Source: Pseudophaeomoniella oleicola (lineage: Eukaryota > Ascomycota > Eurotiomycetes > Phaeomoniellales > Phaeomoniellaceae). Taken from it: a DNA stretch of 64,000 bases. The notes under the pieces are model-generated. The model was not told the origin of the DNA, searched no databases, and saw only the letters and a program-made list of their open reading frames with translations. The stretch is from NCBI GenBank assembly GCA_003868215.1, contig QWDQ01000014.1, positions 248,001-312,000 on the forward strand, written 5' to 3'. Of the stretch, positions 1-11,500 are shown piece after piece (the stretch's first letter is position 1; the number at the start of each line of letters is the position of its first letter). The translations under genes were made by a program, and so were the position numbers.

Positions 1-142
1 CATCTTTGGTGACATCTGTGGCGCCATCGGCGAGGGACGTTTGTAGATGAAATTCATCGGTTGGAGACCGCTTGAGGGGAGAAGCGATGGCTGAGGAGAC
101 CAATGCAAGAGCACCGAGTATGACAGGGCCTGAGAAAAGCAT
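1..142 (-). CDS. 5' end of a secreted protein (partial, runs off the window)
   Basis: The minus strand opens with ATG at 142 and reads 47 codons without a stop to the window edge. The start MLFSGPVILGALALVSSAIA is a textbook secretory signal peptide: a short n-region, then a hydrophobic core ending in small residues. It is followed by SPLKRSPTDEF, where the KR could be a Kex2-type processing site. The mature protein lies outside the window, so no family can be named. It is transcribed away from the aldo-keto reductase side, leaving the roughly 1 kb to position 1139 as its promoter plus the 3' end of the next gene. Confidence 0.6.
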   Translation of the reverse strand, partial: MLFSGPVILGALALVSSAIASPLKRSPTDEFHLQTSLADGATDVTKD

Positions 143-1139
143 ATTGGGTAGAGGTCTTAAATAGTCACTAGAAAGTATTGATTTAATAGAGATAGTGATG
201 TTCTTGTTCATTAACCAGTCAAGAAAAGGGGGAGAAGAGGCATCTTATAGGAAGAGCATCTGTGAAGCTTTTCCAGCTTTACCTCACCTGTGTGAAGCCA
301 TTAATCTTTCCTTTGCATTTCCTTTTTTCCTATTTGAAATAATATGAATATTTGCTCACCGAAACCGAGTGGCGTTCGATGATGAGGCCGATGTGAGTCT
401 CAGTGTGTAGGAAATGGCCGAAGGTTTCTGATTCTGCATTGTCGCGATATCACCGTGGGATGAACGAGAGATCTATTTCTGTGCACCTGATCAGGTGAGA
501 ATGCCATTTTACGATTCTAACCTTGCCACAAAAGGGGATTGAGGAGTGCAAGGATACCTAGGTTCGAAGTTTTTGCTATGAGAAAGTAATAAGGCCTCTC
601 GGCGTGCAGCCGCTTTCAGTGAGACACGTCCCATCTTCCCCAGAAGATCTACACCGAATACGAGAAGCTTACCGTGCGATTGAGCATTCCGCTTACTGCA
701 CTTGTGCAACAGTAGCATCTCTCTATTGCAATGGGGATGATACGGGAAGAATGGCTCTTAAGACTTCGTCAATCTCTATGGGAAGGGAGGCCTAAACGTC
801 GGTCGTCGGAATACAGTTGCATTGGTTTCGGCCTGTGGACGTTACTCTTCAGCCCAGGCAAAACATTTACGCCAGTTCATTGACCATCAGATCAGCACCT
901 CCTGGATAATGCACTGTTCATCTCGCTCCTTTCGGCCGGGGTCAAGTAGAATGAAGCATTGCAAGGCCTCCCATCACTGTTAGGCCGGCGGTAGTAAGCA
1001 CGAAGCATTCTCAAGCAATCCAACATCACGAAGAATACTGGCAGACACCAGCTCCATTCTCATTTGGGACCTATGTACGTCTTCTCAATCATACACCATG
1101 CACCTTAATCGACCCTTTGACTACCTAGATGACGACAGT
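143..1139. other. intergenic, no gene seen
   Basis: This stretch holds the promoter of the partial secreted gene on the left and the 3' flank of the aldo-keto reductase on the right. Open frames here are short (under 70 codons), lack recognisable domains and overlap each other on both strands. An A/T-rich tract lies at about 290-350. Confidence 0.5.
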
Positions 1140-2116
1140 CTATCGCCTATCGTCTTCAGCGAATTTATTGGTCCAGAACGCTCTGTGGTGGACTTGCTTG
1201 CCCAGATTGGTAATATCGTCGACTTCCTTAGGCGTTAACTTGAACGTCACCGTTCTCAGGTAATCGCTCATCCGAATCTCCTTTGCTGTCGTCGTGACCG
1301 GGATGACATCTTGATCGATGCTCCATCTGAGTAATATCTCTCCTGGATGGACGTAGTACTTCTTTGCCATGTTATCCATGTATATGTCAAACTCTGCCGA
1401 CTTGCCCTGCGCTCTAGTAACAGGTGTCAGAGGTCCATACGCAGTGACTTGTATGTTCTTGGACTTGCAAAAATCCACGAGTCCTTCTCGCTGAAGATAT
1501 GGATGGAACTCGATTTGGTTCACCACAGGCGGTATCTCTGCCGTCTTGAGAATGGCCTCGATATGAGGTTGTAGGAAGTTTGAGACGCCGATGGCCTTAA
1601 CCTTTCCAGACCTCTGGAGGGCCTCCATCTCGGCCCATTTTTGCTGTAAGAGTTTTTCATCATCGTTGGCAAAGAAAGGTTCGTGAATGAGGTACAGGTC
1701 CACGAAATCAAGTCCTAACTCTTTCAGACTCTTGTCCAGGGCACCGGAAACGTTATCAATGCTGTCTGCGGGCCACAGCTTGGTAGTAATGAAGAACTTT
1801 TCACGAGGCAACTTGGAGTTTTTAACTGCTGTACCAAGATCTACATCGGTCTTGTATGATTCGGCACCATCGAGGTGATAGTAACCAAGCCCAATGGCCT
1901 TTTCGATGTTTGCGACCAGATCCTTATCAACCGATGAAAAGAAGCTGCCTGCTTTTTTGTTTCTTGAAGCTGCTGTTCCCAATCCGAATCCAATCTGGGA
2001 TAAATCTGTCAGTTGTATTCACGAAGCCCACATTGGGTACGAAGTATACATACGACTGGCATCTGGGCGCCATTGGGCAGCTTGGTCTTCGGAATATCCA
2101 AGTTGAGATTGGCCAT
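1140..2116 (-). CDS. aldo-keto reductase (AKR3-like)
   Basis: This is a 305-residue NAD(P)H-dependent aldo-keto reductase, encoded by two exons (2116-2054 and 1994-1140) separated by a 59-nt intron with a GTATGT donor, CTGAC branch point and CCCAG acceptor. Splicing rebuilds the family N-terminus PVIGFGLGTAAS. The catalytic tetrad is visible: Asp and Tyr in HLDGAESY, Lys in TTKLW and His in LIHEP. The C-terminal cofactor segment VIPVTTTAKEIR resembles the yeast YDL124w/conjugated polyketone reductase (AKR3C) branch rather than xylose reductases, which carry IPKS there. An ATG at 2116 gives MANLNLDIPK; an in-frame TTG further upstream is not a plausible start. The substrate is unknown; small carbonyls or ketones are the usual range. 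It is divergent from the LEU2-type gene, sharing about 620 bp of upstream DNA. Confidence 0.88.
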
Positions 2117-2740
2117 ATTAGATGAGTGTCGAGTTTTATACCAACTTGCTAAAGGTGGTTCTGCACGGTGTGTAGGGAGAGACAAACACTGAAAGAGGGG
2201 CTTGATGCTAGGAGATTGGAGTGACGGAGACTGACGCAAAGTCTTGAGCATGAATAATGCGGGATGCTATCGCTATATACCACAAGAAATCAAATATAAT
2301 ATACCGACAATGTCTTAGACACTGTTACCCATGGGGACCTTGATTTGATAATTGAGATCCAAACAACGAGATATCTTGATCATCTAAAGGATCAACTGAG
2401 CTGACCTCGGTGTGAGTTTTGATTGGTAGGTACATGGCTTGTAATCAATGACGCCATCATAAGTCAGCACAGATATCGGAAGACTTTCCGCCCAGCATGT
2501 GCACATCCGAGGTCTCAGGGCGGCCGCTTTGCCAAGTGCTTTCCCCTCCCTCCGAGATCGGGTGCGTGAAGCTTCAAGCAAAGCCGGTGAATTTTGTCCT
2601 ATGCAGAACAGAAGGACTGTCAAACAACATAACAAGTCAAGTACACTTTCAATTAAGTATCTCATCGGGAAGACAGATTCTACTCGTACATACCGATCAG
2701 TTACAAAGGGGTCAGACATCAAGCCTCTGGAGCATTCATA
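2117..2740. other. shared divergent promoter region, AKR / LEU2
   Basis: This 624-bp interval separates two divergent starts. It contains the CCGN4CGG palindrome described separately and an A/T-rich patch around 2280-2310. Overlapping open frames on both strands (for example 2384-2842 minus) have no family resemblance and are not taken as genes. Confidence 0.5.
2552..2561. promoter_or_regulatory. Leu3/LeuB-type site CCGAGATCGG
   Basis: The sequence CCG-AGAT-CGG matches the CCGNNNNCGG inverted repeat bound by Leu3-family Zn2Cys6 regulators (Leu3 in yeast, LeuB in Aspergillus). It lies 180 bp upstream of the ATG of the 3-isopropylmalate dehydrogenase gene, a classic target of these factors. 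Presence and spacing are seen directly; binding is inferred. Confidence 0.55.
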
Positions 2741-4193
2741 ATGCCTGAATTTAATATTGTGGTCTTTGCGGGGGACCATTGCGGACCAGAGGTAAATGAC
2801 TCTCCTATATCTGAAGCAGGCAACCCTTGAGGTTATTACCATACCAGCCCTGTGATCCGTCCTGGCTCGTTGAAGGAGCCTGTCACCAATTCTATGCTCT
2901 TATGTTTAACAATCCACCACCCGCTCGCATCTAGAAGATAAGCTAACCATTACAATGCATTCGCTAGGTCACTGCTGAGGCTTTGAAGGTATATCACCTA
3001 CAGTATTCACCAAAACATTGACTCACATTAGTTTGCAGACTTTAAAAGTAGTAGAGAAGCACTCGAAGAATGTCAAATTCAACTTCCAAGATCATCTTCT
3101 AGGAGGAGTATGTTTTCTCTTGTCTAACACTCTTGTCACTTTTCATGTCATGGCGTTGCATGCTTGCTATTCAAGCCAATTTTTGGTTTCACTTGATCTG
3201 GGTGTCCCTTTCTGACCGTCACAGGCCTCAATAGACGCTACTGGCAGCCCTCTAGCCGACGAAGCGCTTCAAGCTGCAAAGTCGGCTGACGCAGTATTCC
3301 TTGGTGCTATTGGCGGACCACAATGGGGAACAGGTCCGGTCAGACCCGAACAAGGTCTTCTCAAACTGAGGAAAGAGATGGGAACATTTGGCAACCTCCG
3401 TCCATGCTTTTTTGCCTCGCCATCGCTCGCCAAGATTTCTCCTCTGAAGGAATCAGTATGCGAAGGCACGGATTTCACAGTTGTCCGAGAGCTGACTGGT
3501 GGTATCTACTTCGGTGACCGCCGAGAAGCTGACCCCAAAGATGGAGCCAATGAATCAGCTGAAGACCGTGAACCGTATTCACGAGCTGAGATTGAGAGAA
3601 TCACTCGCCTTGGTGCTTTCCTCGCCATGAAGAGGTCACCACCAGCCAAGGTCTGGTCTCTGGATAAGGCTAACGTTCTCGCCACATCCCGTCTCTGGCG
3701 CCGTGTCTTCCAAGAAGTCATGCAGAAAGAATTTCCTCAATTAGAATTTGAACACCAACTCATCGACTCAGCCGCCATGATCATGGTCAAGAACCCGCGC
3801 GCCCTGAACGGCATCATTGTTACATCTAACCTCTTCGGCGACATCATCTCCGACGAAGCCTCCGTCATCCCAGGATCGCTCGGTCTCCTCCCCTCAGCAA
3901 GTCTCAGCGGCATCCCTGACGGTGGCAAATGCAACGGCATCTACGAGCCCATCCACGGTTCCGCCCCCGACATCTCAGGAAAGGGCATCGTGAACCCAGT
4001 CGCCGCCATCCTCAGCACCGCAATGATGCTGCTCTACAGTTTCGATATGAAGAAGGAAAGCCTGGCCGTCGAGGAGGCCGTCAAGAACGTGATCGAGGCT
4101 GGAATCACCACTGGTGACATCGGCGGTAAATCTTCGACGAAGGAGGTCGGTGACGCCGTCGCGGCAGAGCTCGAAAAGATTTTGTCAAAATAA
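2741..4193 (+). CDS. LEU2: 3-isopropylmalate dehydrogenase (leucine biosynthesis)
   Basis: The gene encodes the enzyme that oxidises and decarboxylates 3-isopropylmalate to 2-ketoisocaproate with NAD+, the third leucine-specific step. Four exons: 2741-2791, 2968-2988 (a 21-nt micro-exon), 3039-3107 and 3225-4193, giving 369 residues, the usual fungal length. The spliced N-terminus reads [19 protein letters not shown], with the family's dinucleotide-binding start. Substrate arginines sit in the [14 protein letters not shown] region, and the isocitrate/isopropylmalate dehydrogenase signature [20 protein letters not shown] lies near residue 245. All intron borders are GT...AG and keep phase. The 21-nt second exon is easily missed by gene callers, and losing it would remove VTAEALK. 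The upstream CCGN4CGG site suggests Leu3/LeuB control. A GA microsatellite begins 73 bp after the stop. Confidence 0.95.
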
Positions 4194-4263
4194 AAGGGAA
4201 AAAAAGGGATTGAAGATATCAGTCGAGGTACGGACGTAGTAAATGGGACAAAAAGAGGCGCCA

Positions 4264-4316
<53 letters not shown>

Positions 4317-4784
4317 GATCTCGTGGATATAAAAATTCTCCAGTCATGATAAATTAATCTGAAAAGCGTAAAATGAAAAGCAAAATTCTTATGAAATGAA
4401 AAGACCTCCATGATCTGAGTGGGAATAAATCAAACATGTTTTTCGAATCTCTTCTCTCTTTCAATTTTCTCTTTTGTTTCAAAAAGAGGGTTGAAGAAAC
4501 TTGGGTCATATACCGTAACCATACTTTTATAAACCTGTGGGTATCATATATACACTCGCGCTTGCAAGTCCCGACCATCTCCCTCTCCCCTTGTCTCTAT
4601 AGCCCCGAGCTGAATCATCGCCTTATAGTCATATGCTCCCGTCCTTTGCCCAGCCCTAACGCCAATTTTCGTTATAATAACAAAGCAACGCTGAGGAATC
4701 CCGCTCGTGAAGTGAAGCCTGGGTGTGTACCAGGAGCGGCTGGTGGGTGGTGGCAGGATTAAAGCCTTCCTGTACTTGCTCTCC
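4194..4784. other. convergent intergenic region, LEU2 / APC10
   Basis: This is the 3' flank between two convergent genes. It carries a long AG dinucleotide run and A/T-rich DNA that probably includes both polyadenylation regions. No gene is supported. Confidence 0.5.
4266..4314. repeat. (AG)n microsatellite, about 24 units
   Basis: An uninterrupted AG/GA dinucleotide run of about 49 bp lies in the 3' flank of the LEU2-type gene, probably in its 3' UTR. Such a run is likely to be length-polymorphic between strains. Confidence 0.95.
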
Positions 4785-5873
4785 CTATCGTATCTCTGGA
4801 TCACCCATCCAGTCCGCTTCTTCGATCCCGAGGATATCTGCCTGGCCGTCGTATTCGTCTTCGTTGTCCGCTACTGTTGCTTGCTTCTTTTTGACCCGCC
4901 TGGTTTTGACTTTCCTTGGACCTTCGCCTGGACCTCTAGCACCGGCATTCTCATCCCTAGCGAAGACTTGGAATCCTCTGACATGGGTGTCCTTCCCATT
5001 CTGATGGTTTTCACATATCCGCACCTGTACTACCATGCACTTCAACACGTCTCCTGGGCCATCGTCTTCCTCATAGTCGTCATCACTCGACTTACCGCCA
5101 TATTCCCCTATCCCCCAGGCTCCCAAAGTCTCCTCCCCTTTTCTCCTTTCTCTACCTCCAACTCCTCTTAGATCCACATCCACCCAGCCCCTCACACTTT
5201 CCATACCACCCTGCTCATCGCTTGGTGCATCCCAGCCGCCAAACTCAACCAAACCGCCTTCGCTCATGCCAGCCGCGAAACGGATCTTGGTAGGTGTGTA
5301 ACTCTCGTCGAGCTCGAAGTCCAGATAGATCCTCATCTTGACGATGGCCACAAGCTTGAAGAAATGTAGCGTAAGCGTGTGAGGCTGCGGACCATCAGAT
5401 TGCCAGAATTGGGATGGTGAGGGGTGCCGCAGTTGCGTAAGGGAACATCCTGGCTTACTGGAGGAGAGCGTCCAAGTTGCTAGTGGAGAGATTTCGCGGA
5501 GACCAGGGAGGAGGGAGGGAAACGTCAGAGATGTGGCCGAGTCGGCGGTCGGTGGAGAGCCAAAAGAGTCCGCAGGGGACTCGGGATTTGACCCTGAGGA
5601 CACAGAGGGCGACCGACGGTGAGAGGTCTCATTAGTAGTGTCGGTCGAAGGTTGATTCTGAGCGCGATGCAGTGGGGTGTGCTGTGAAGGTTGAAATTGT
5701 GGTTGCGGAATGGGTGGAAGCGTGGGGGAGCCGACATTGAGGAACGGAGCATGAGGAGGGGTTTGCAGCATAGAAGGAGGGATGGGAGCTGTTATGGGGT
5801 TGATTGCAGGGTTGCGAATCGGTGTCGTCTCTGGCTCGGGTGGTGGAGCATTACGACGGGTTGCGCGAGGCAT
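4785..5873 (-). CDS. APC10: anaphase-promoting complex subunit 10 (Doc1)
   Basis: This single-exon gene encodes a 362-residue protein whose DOC domain (about residues 124-325) is clear. It includes LREISPLATWTLSSSKPGC, the FWQSDGPQPHTL block and the ENHQNGKDTHVRG block that typify APC10. The protein is a processivity factor of the APC/C ubiquitin ligase; with the coactivator it forms the D-box receptor. It ends in Ile-Arg, the IR tail that docks APC10 on the Cdc27/APC3 TPR subunits. The first 120 residues are Pro/Ser-rich and probably disordered, as in other filamentous ascomycetes. A 60-residue acidic, low-complexity insert splits the domain around the SDDDYEEDD segment. The ATG at 5873 (MPRATRRNAPPP) was preferred over the upstream in-frame start at 5936. 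It is divergent from ATP12 with about 315 bp between starts. Confidence 0.93.
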   Translation of the reverse strand: MPRATRRNAPPPEPETTPIRNPAINPITAPIPPSMLQTPPHAPFLNVGSPTLPPIPQPQFQPSQHTPLHRAQNQPSTDTTNETSHRRSPSVSSGSNPESPADSFGSPPTADSATSLTFPSLLPGLREISPLATWTLSSSKPGCSLTQLRHPSPSQFWQSDGPQPHTLTLHFFKLVAIVKMRIYLDFELDESYTPTKIRFAAGMSEGGLVEFGGWDAPSDEQGGMESVRGWVDVDLRGVGGRERRKGEETLGAWGIGEYGGKSSDDDYEEDDGPGDVLKCMVVQVRICENHQNGKDTHVRGFQVFARDENAGARGPGEGPRKVKTRRVKKKQATVADNEDEYDGQADILGIEEADWMGDPEIR

Positions 5874-6188
5874 CTTGCATGTTTGCAACGAGAGATCATG
5901 CAGGAGCACGCAGGACGCTTGTACCTCCAAAGACACGAATTACAATATTTGAATTTAGCGACCTTGTCTAGCACTGCTGTATTATTCACTTCCTCAACAA
6001 TACACGTCGAGACGCATTGAGTTGGAGTAAGTGAGTTTTGTAAACATTCAACTCCAGAGGTTGGAGAATTTCGAGTTCTCCTCCGATCTTAAATCCGCAC
6101 CTCGCCATCGGCGGACGGCTTCAACAAGTAACCATCCGACAAGCCGTATTCTATCCCCTGGTATATTCGTCACGCACGCGCAGAGGCC
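5874..6188. other. short divergent promoter, APC10 / ATP12
   Basis: 315 bp separate the two start codons, so the two genes must share promoter DNA. No distinctive motif was recognised. Confidence 0.45.
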
Positions 6189-7298
6189 ATGGAGCGCAGA
6201 TTCGCCAGAGAATTGGCCACTGCGTGCGGTATTTTCTCTCGAGCATGTCGCGATAGAGCGGCGCCATCGTTCCAATTCCGTCAGATCTCTCAAAGTGCAA
6301 GACGGAAAGCTGTCGCCCATCCCATCACAGCGGCCGGACCCCCTCCCAGCGCACCTCAACCTGCAGCATCGCAGTATGGCGAGAGAATTGATCGGAGACG
6401 GCGGCAGGCAGAGATGTTGAAGCAGGGTCAAGAGCTACGTTCAAGTCAAACTTCAAAGAAACAAAGCCCACTACGCAAGAGATTTTGGAAGGATGTCCAT
6501 GTCAAAGAGACACCTGAAGGATTCCATGTCCTCCTCGACAATCGCCCCGTCAGGACACCTTCGAAACAAATACTAACTGTCCCGTTGTCGAAACCTCATC
6601 TTGCGCACGCTATTGCGCTAGAGTGGGATCTCCTTGTCTCTGCACAGCAGGCGCTGAAAAATCATCTGATACCTATGACTTCTATTGCTTCACGAGCTGC
6701 AGCAATTGTTGAAGATGAGGCTGAGGGGGACACGAATATCCGTGATGATATTCTCCGTACGGTGATGCGATATTTAGATACAGACACCCTACTTTGTTGG
6801 GCCCCAGAGAACAACATGAGCGACATGAAGACCCTCGACAATAAGTCAGACACTCTACGCAACCTACAAATACGAACGGCGAAGCCAATCATTGGCTTCT
6901 TGGCCGCGGAGGTTTGGCCTGGCGTCGAGCTCAAGCCTGTATTGGATGGGAATACAATCATGCCTCATCCACAGCCCGAAATGACAAAGCAGGTGATTAT
7001 GGGCTGGGTCAGCGGCCTCCCCGCGCATGAACTTGCAGCTCTTGAAAGGGCTGTTCTCGCCTCCAAAAGCCTGCTGGTAGGCTCGCGCCTAGTCATTGAT
7101 TGGAGCGAGGAATTTCGACACCTCCAGCGCGAGGATCGGGAACGTTTTGGCATCGAAGAAGCCGCCGAAGTATCAACATTAGAAGTCCGCTGGCAGACGG
7201 ACATGTGGGGTGAAGTTGAAGATACCCATGATGTAGAAAAGGAAGATGTTCGACGACAGCTTGGCAGTGCAGTGCTCCTCGTGAGTGGGACGAAATGA
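6189..7298 (+). CDS. ATP12: F1-ATPase assembly chaperone ATP12
   Basis: This intronless 369-residue protein belongs to the ATP12/ATPAF2 family. In the mitochondrial matrix, Atp12 binds free F1 alpha subunit and prevents aggregation until the alpha3beta3 hexamer forms. The first 40 residues are rich in Arg, Ser and Ala with few acidic residues (RFARELATACGIFSRACRDR), as expected for a matrix-targeting presequence. The conserved body begins around residue 95 with RFWKDVHVKETPEGFHVLLD and continues through RPVRTPSK, IALEWD and the helical C-terminal half. Length and organisation are normal for fungi. An in-frame start at 6189 immediately precedes the presequence. Confidence 0.93.
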   Translation: MERRFARELATACGIFSRACRDRAAPSFQFRQISQSARRKAVAHPITAAGPPPSAPQPAASQYGERIDRRRRQAEMLKQGQELRSSQTSKKQSPLRKRFWKDVHVKETPEGFHVLLDNRPVRTPSKQILTVPLSKPHLAHAIALEWDLLVSAQQALKNHLIPMTSIASRAAAIVEDEAEGDTNIRDDILRTVMRYLDTDTLLCWAPENNMSDMKTLDNKSDTLRNLQIRTAKPIIGFLAAEVWPGVELKPVLDGNTIMPHPQPEMTKQVIMGWVSGLPAHELAALERAVLASKSLLVGSRLVIDWSEEFRHLQREDRERFGIEEAAEVSTLEVRWQTDMWGEVEDTHDVEKEDVRRQLGSAVLLVSGTK

Positions 7299-8574
7299 TA
7301 TGTTTTTCGCGAAGATAGAGGACATAGCAAGCTTCAAATATAATCGCCATGTACATTATACAACAACGCGCGTCACTGCATATATACATGCCTTCGTCAA
7401 ATGGATCTCCCGCTTATTACGTCGTACCCTTTCGAGTTGCACACAACAGAACAATTGTCCATCATGGAGCGCCGCAAAGATAGCATCTTTCTCATACATA
7501 CCTTTGATCTGATTGATTCGAGACCGTAGATGTCTCATCTCGATAGACATTACTGATGATCCGAACGGGTGACTTGATGAATAGTCAGTATTGCAGATGA
7601 TCAATAAGGCTTTCCTTCATCTTTTTCTATTGCTTTTGACAGGTTTCTCTAGGGCCACCTCGTCAGACTATCGACCCGATAGAGGTTGTGATGTCCATAC
7701 CGTACGGGTACATACGGTATGAAGTGAAACGTTACATATGACGTGTGAGGAGGGGGCGGTAGTGAAAGACGGTAGGGAGGACATCTTTCTGTGGTGTCTG
7801 GAATCCGTCTTGCCTTGCCTGCGAGCCTTTGGAACTAACGTAGGTTTAATACTAAAAGACATACGTAGTAGACCGTCCACACCTATTGAGAATCAGAATC
7901 GGCTAAGTTATCTACCAACTCAGTAAGGAAACAGTGATGTCCAGAACAGTACGAAACGGCACTATGTATTTACTTGAAAGATGGGGAGGAGGTAGGCCAT
8001 GAAATAGATTGGTCATTGGTAGATTTGGAGCGACAGTGTTGCATATCTTAGTATGCCTTGCCAATGCTTTTGGCGCAATGATTGACCAACTTTACGTCTT
8101 AAGACTCCTTGCCATTCTTCTCTTGTAAACTGTGTTTGTCGTCGTCGTCGTCGATCCTGATTTCAATCTTATCCGTTGTGAAGTAAAGCATCCAGTCCAT
8201 CAGCGACCTATTTTATGGTTGTGTATTCATACCCATACCAAGCTTCTTTTGTCCGCGATAAGGTTGATAACAATACTATACGGGAATGGAAGAAGGTGAA
8301 CGACCCAGGTAAGGGACTTTTTCTACGTACATATGTCGGCGATTACGTTACACGTTGCTCGTTGGTGATTGTGTCACTCCGGGACCCAGTGAGCCAGACC
8401 ACCCTTTCTGACGCAGACCCACTGGCCAGTCAATGGTCTAAAGTGACGGCGATCTCGCGGCTTTAGCAGGAGGACTCCAGATCTCCCGCAAAGAGCATAC
8501 ATCCATCATTCGCCGTTCCTTGATATTGCTTCCTTCATGCCTCTTGCAGCGTTCTTCTCGGACAGTCAGCTGAC
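7299..8574. other. intergenic, no gene seen
   Basis: About 1.3 kb between two co-directional genes. It includes a short GTC trinucleotide run near 8134-8153. Short frames on both strands lack domain content. The last few hundred bases probably form the promoter and leader of the oxysterol-binding protein gene. Confidence 0.5.
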
Positions 8575-11500
8575 ATGTCGGATCCATCCAGTCATAAGCG
8601 CTCCAAAAGCGCTATCGCACTGTCTTTACTGCGCGGTGGGACAGGAGACAGATCTTCAAAAACGGGCGAAACGTCGGAGAACGGGTCACCAGTAACACGG
8701 CTGTCATCAAAGAATGAGCTGACTGCAGACATGGCAACTTCACGGACATCGCCTGATGGAAGCGCTGGTCGAATATCATATGACAACCCTTCTGAACCTT
8801 CGGCGTCCAATCAGTCTCTGGCGACAGCTGAGAAGACGGCTCCGTCTGGACTACAGACCAACAATAAAATGTCTATACAAGACTCGATCAAGACATTCAA
8901 GCTTTTCGAAGTTCTAAGGGGTGGAGACCTAGATGCGATATTAAAGGCACTGCAGGACTTCAGACCCTCCGAGGCAGCAGGGACCTCCGTTCTTCACTTG
9001 GCAACACAGTGTGCCGAGCCGCCAGTTGTCGAGTTTGTCGCGCAGAATACCCCCGATCTTGATATTAATGCACGAGACCGAGAGGGAAATACTGCACTCC
9101 ATCTGGCTGCTCAATTAGGTCGCACACCAGTCGTGCGTTATCTGCTTGACCAGCCGGGTATCAATGATCAAGTCACCAATCGACAGGGCCAGCATGCCAT
9201 CGATCTGGCGCGCACTCCCGAGATCTTCCAGCAGCTGCATCTGGCGCGATCCCTGTTCCTCGACAAAACGATGACTGAAATACAGACCCTTGTCGCAAAT
9301 GGAGATATGAAAAGCCTCGAAGAACTTTTGGTGGAGCCAAGGGTCGAGGGTGCTTTGGATGTCAATGCTCTGGAGCTGGCTACCGAGCAGACTACAGTCC
9401 AGACAGGTGGGACTCTTTTGCATGAAGCAGCCAGAAAGAGAGATATACAATTGATCCAAATGCTCTTGATGCATGGCGCCGATCCATTCCGGAGAGATAG
9501 GAAAGGGAAGCTTCCGCAAGACGTTACCAAAGATGACCGGACCCGCGCTATTTTGAAGAAATCACCAGCGGCAGTTGTAGCGCAAAGAGGGATTCAAGAG
9601 AAGGCAATTCTTGGTAACACAACGGCCACTCCCGGTGCTTCCAGGTCTGGAGAAGGTCACGCACCACTCAAGGATGGGAGGGAAATGGAAGGATATCTGA
9701 AGAAATGGACGAATTATACAAGTGGCTATAAGCTTCGCTGGTTCGTCCTGGAAGATGGGGTTCTGAGTTACTATAAGCATCAAGGTGAGTCGCCCCCGTA
9801 CGGACAAAGCTCGAAATGTCTGCTAACCATCCTCAGACGATGCTGGCTCCGCATGTCGAGGAGCGATAAACATGAAGATTGCCCGACTCAGTATGGATCC
9901 TCAAGACAAGACGAGATTTGAGATCCATGGAAAGTCTTCGGTCAAATATCACCTCAAGGCAAACCATGTGGTTGAGGCTAAACGGTGGTTTTGGGCCTTG
10001 AACAACGCTATCCAGTATTCCAAAGATGAGGCCAAGGAGGAAGAAAGACGGAGAACGAGGGAGGCCGAAGTACTGAGGCAGGCGAAAACTGACCTTCTTG
10101 CGCCGGACAGCTCTGACGGTACTGCCCAACTGAGCAAGACCGCTTCAAGAGCCATTTCTGGGTCAACGTCTGCAAAGCTTGATCCCAACAGTGCATCGCG
10201 GTCTAGCTTCCAAGCCTCTGTTCTTGGGCCGGATAGCGTTGGAGGGGATGACAATGGTTCTGCCTACGGAACGTCTTACGAAGCTAGCTTCGCCGTCAAT
10301 GACTTAAGCAGAATTCCGACTGCTGTAGGAGCCGCCACTCTTGACGGAGAAGACGATGAGATGATGGACGACGCTAGTAGTCATGAGGTCCAGCCAGCCA
10401 GCAAGGACGCCTTCAACATCACTGCTCAATCAGCTAAGTTACAGCTAGACCTGCTATCCCAGGTTTGCGCGGCATTTGGCGGTGAAATCAGCACTAACCC
10501 GGACTTGCGAATATCGGATGCCTCGATCTCATCTGCACTCACAACGTATGAATCTGCCGTCAGCAACCTTGGCTCCCTCATCTCTGATCTGTTGAAGATT
10601 GCAAGAGACAGAGACGCGTATTGGCAATCCAGATTGGATCGCGAAGCTGATGCAAGAAGGATGTGGGAGGAAAGCATGGCTCGGCTTGTCAAGGAGCAGG
10701 AAGACTTGCAGAGAAGTATTGGTGAGTCAGAGGAGAAGAGGAAGAAAACCAAGCGGGCTTTGAGAGAAGCGCTTGGAGGTCAGTCGGCCCCTTCAAGCCG
10801 ACCAGCTAGTCGAGGGCCCGACAAACGGGTTAATATAGAAGAAGCCGTTGGGAAGCTGGAGCTTAGGCCGGAGGCTCAAGCTTCTGCTGGAAGGAAGTCT
10901 TCCAACCTGAGAGATGCCAGCTCGAGGCGAAAATCTTTGATCCAGCAGTTCACCGGTTTGTCTGACTCCGAGTCCGATGATGCAGAAGAGTTCTTTGATG
11001 CCGTGGAAGCTGGGGAAATCGAGATTTTCACCCCTCCAGCAAGCCCTCCCCCACCAGAGTCGACGTCAATTGCGGCTGTGACTGAAGACAAGGAGGATGG
11101 ACGAACTGCCAAATCCAGAGAATTAGTGCCCTCGTATACTGGCTATGAAGAAGAAATACGAAAGAAATTGAAAATGGACGCCGACGACCGTCCTAAAATA
11201 TCATTATGGGGTATCTTGAAGTCAATGATCGGAAAAGACATGACAAAGATGACTCTACCGGTGTCCTTCAACGAGCCTACATCCCTCCTCCAGAGAGTCG
11301 CCGAAGATATGGAGTACACAGACCTCCTCGATCTAGCCGCAGACAGAGCAGACTCCCTTGAAAGACTCCTTTATGTGGCCGCTTTCGCTGCCAGCGAGTA
11401 TGCTTCCACAATTGGTAGAGTCGCGAAGCCTTTCAACCCGTTACTTGGTGAAACCTACGAGTATGTCCGACCCGATAAGGGATATCGATTCTTCGTAGAA

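Noticed and set aside
2384-2842. 152-codon minus frame in the AKR-LEU2 promoter
   Set aside because: It overlaps LEU2 exon 1, starts and ends without domain content, and lies in a shared promoter.
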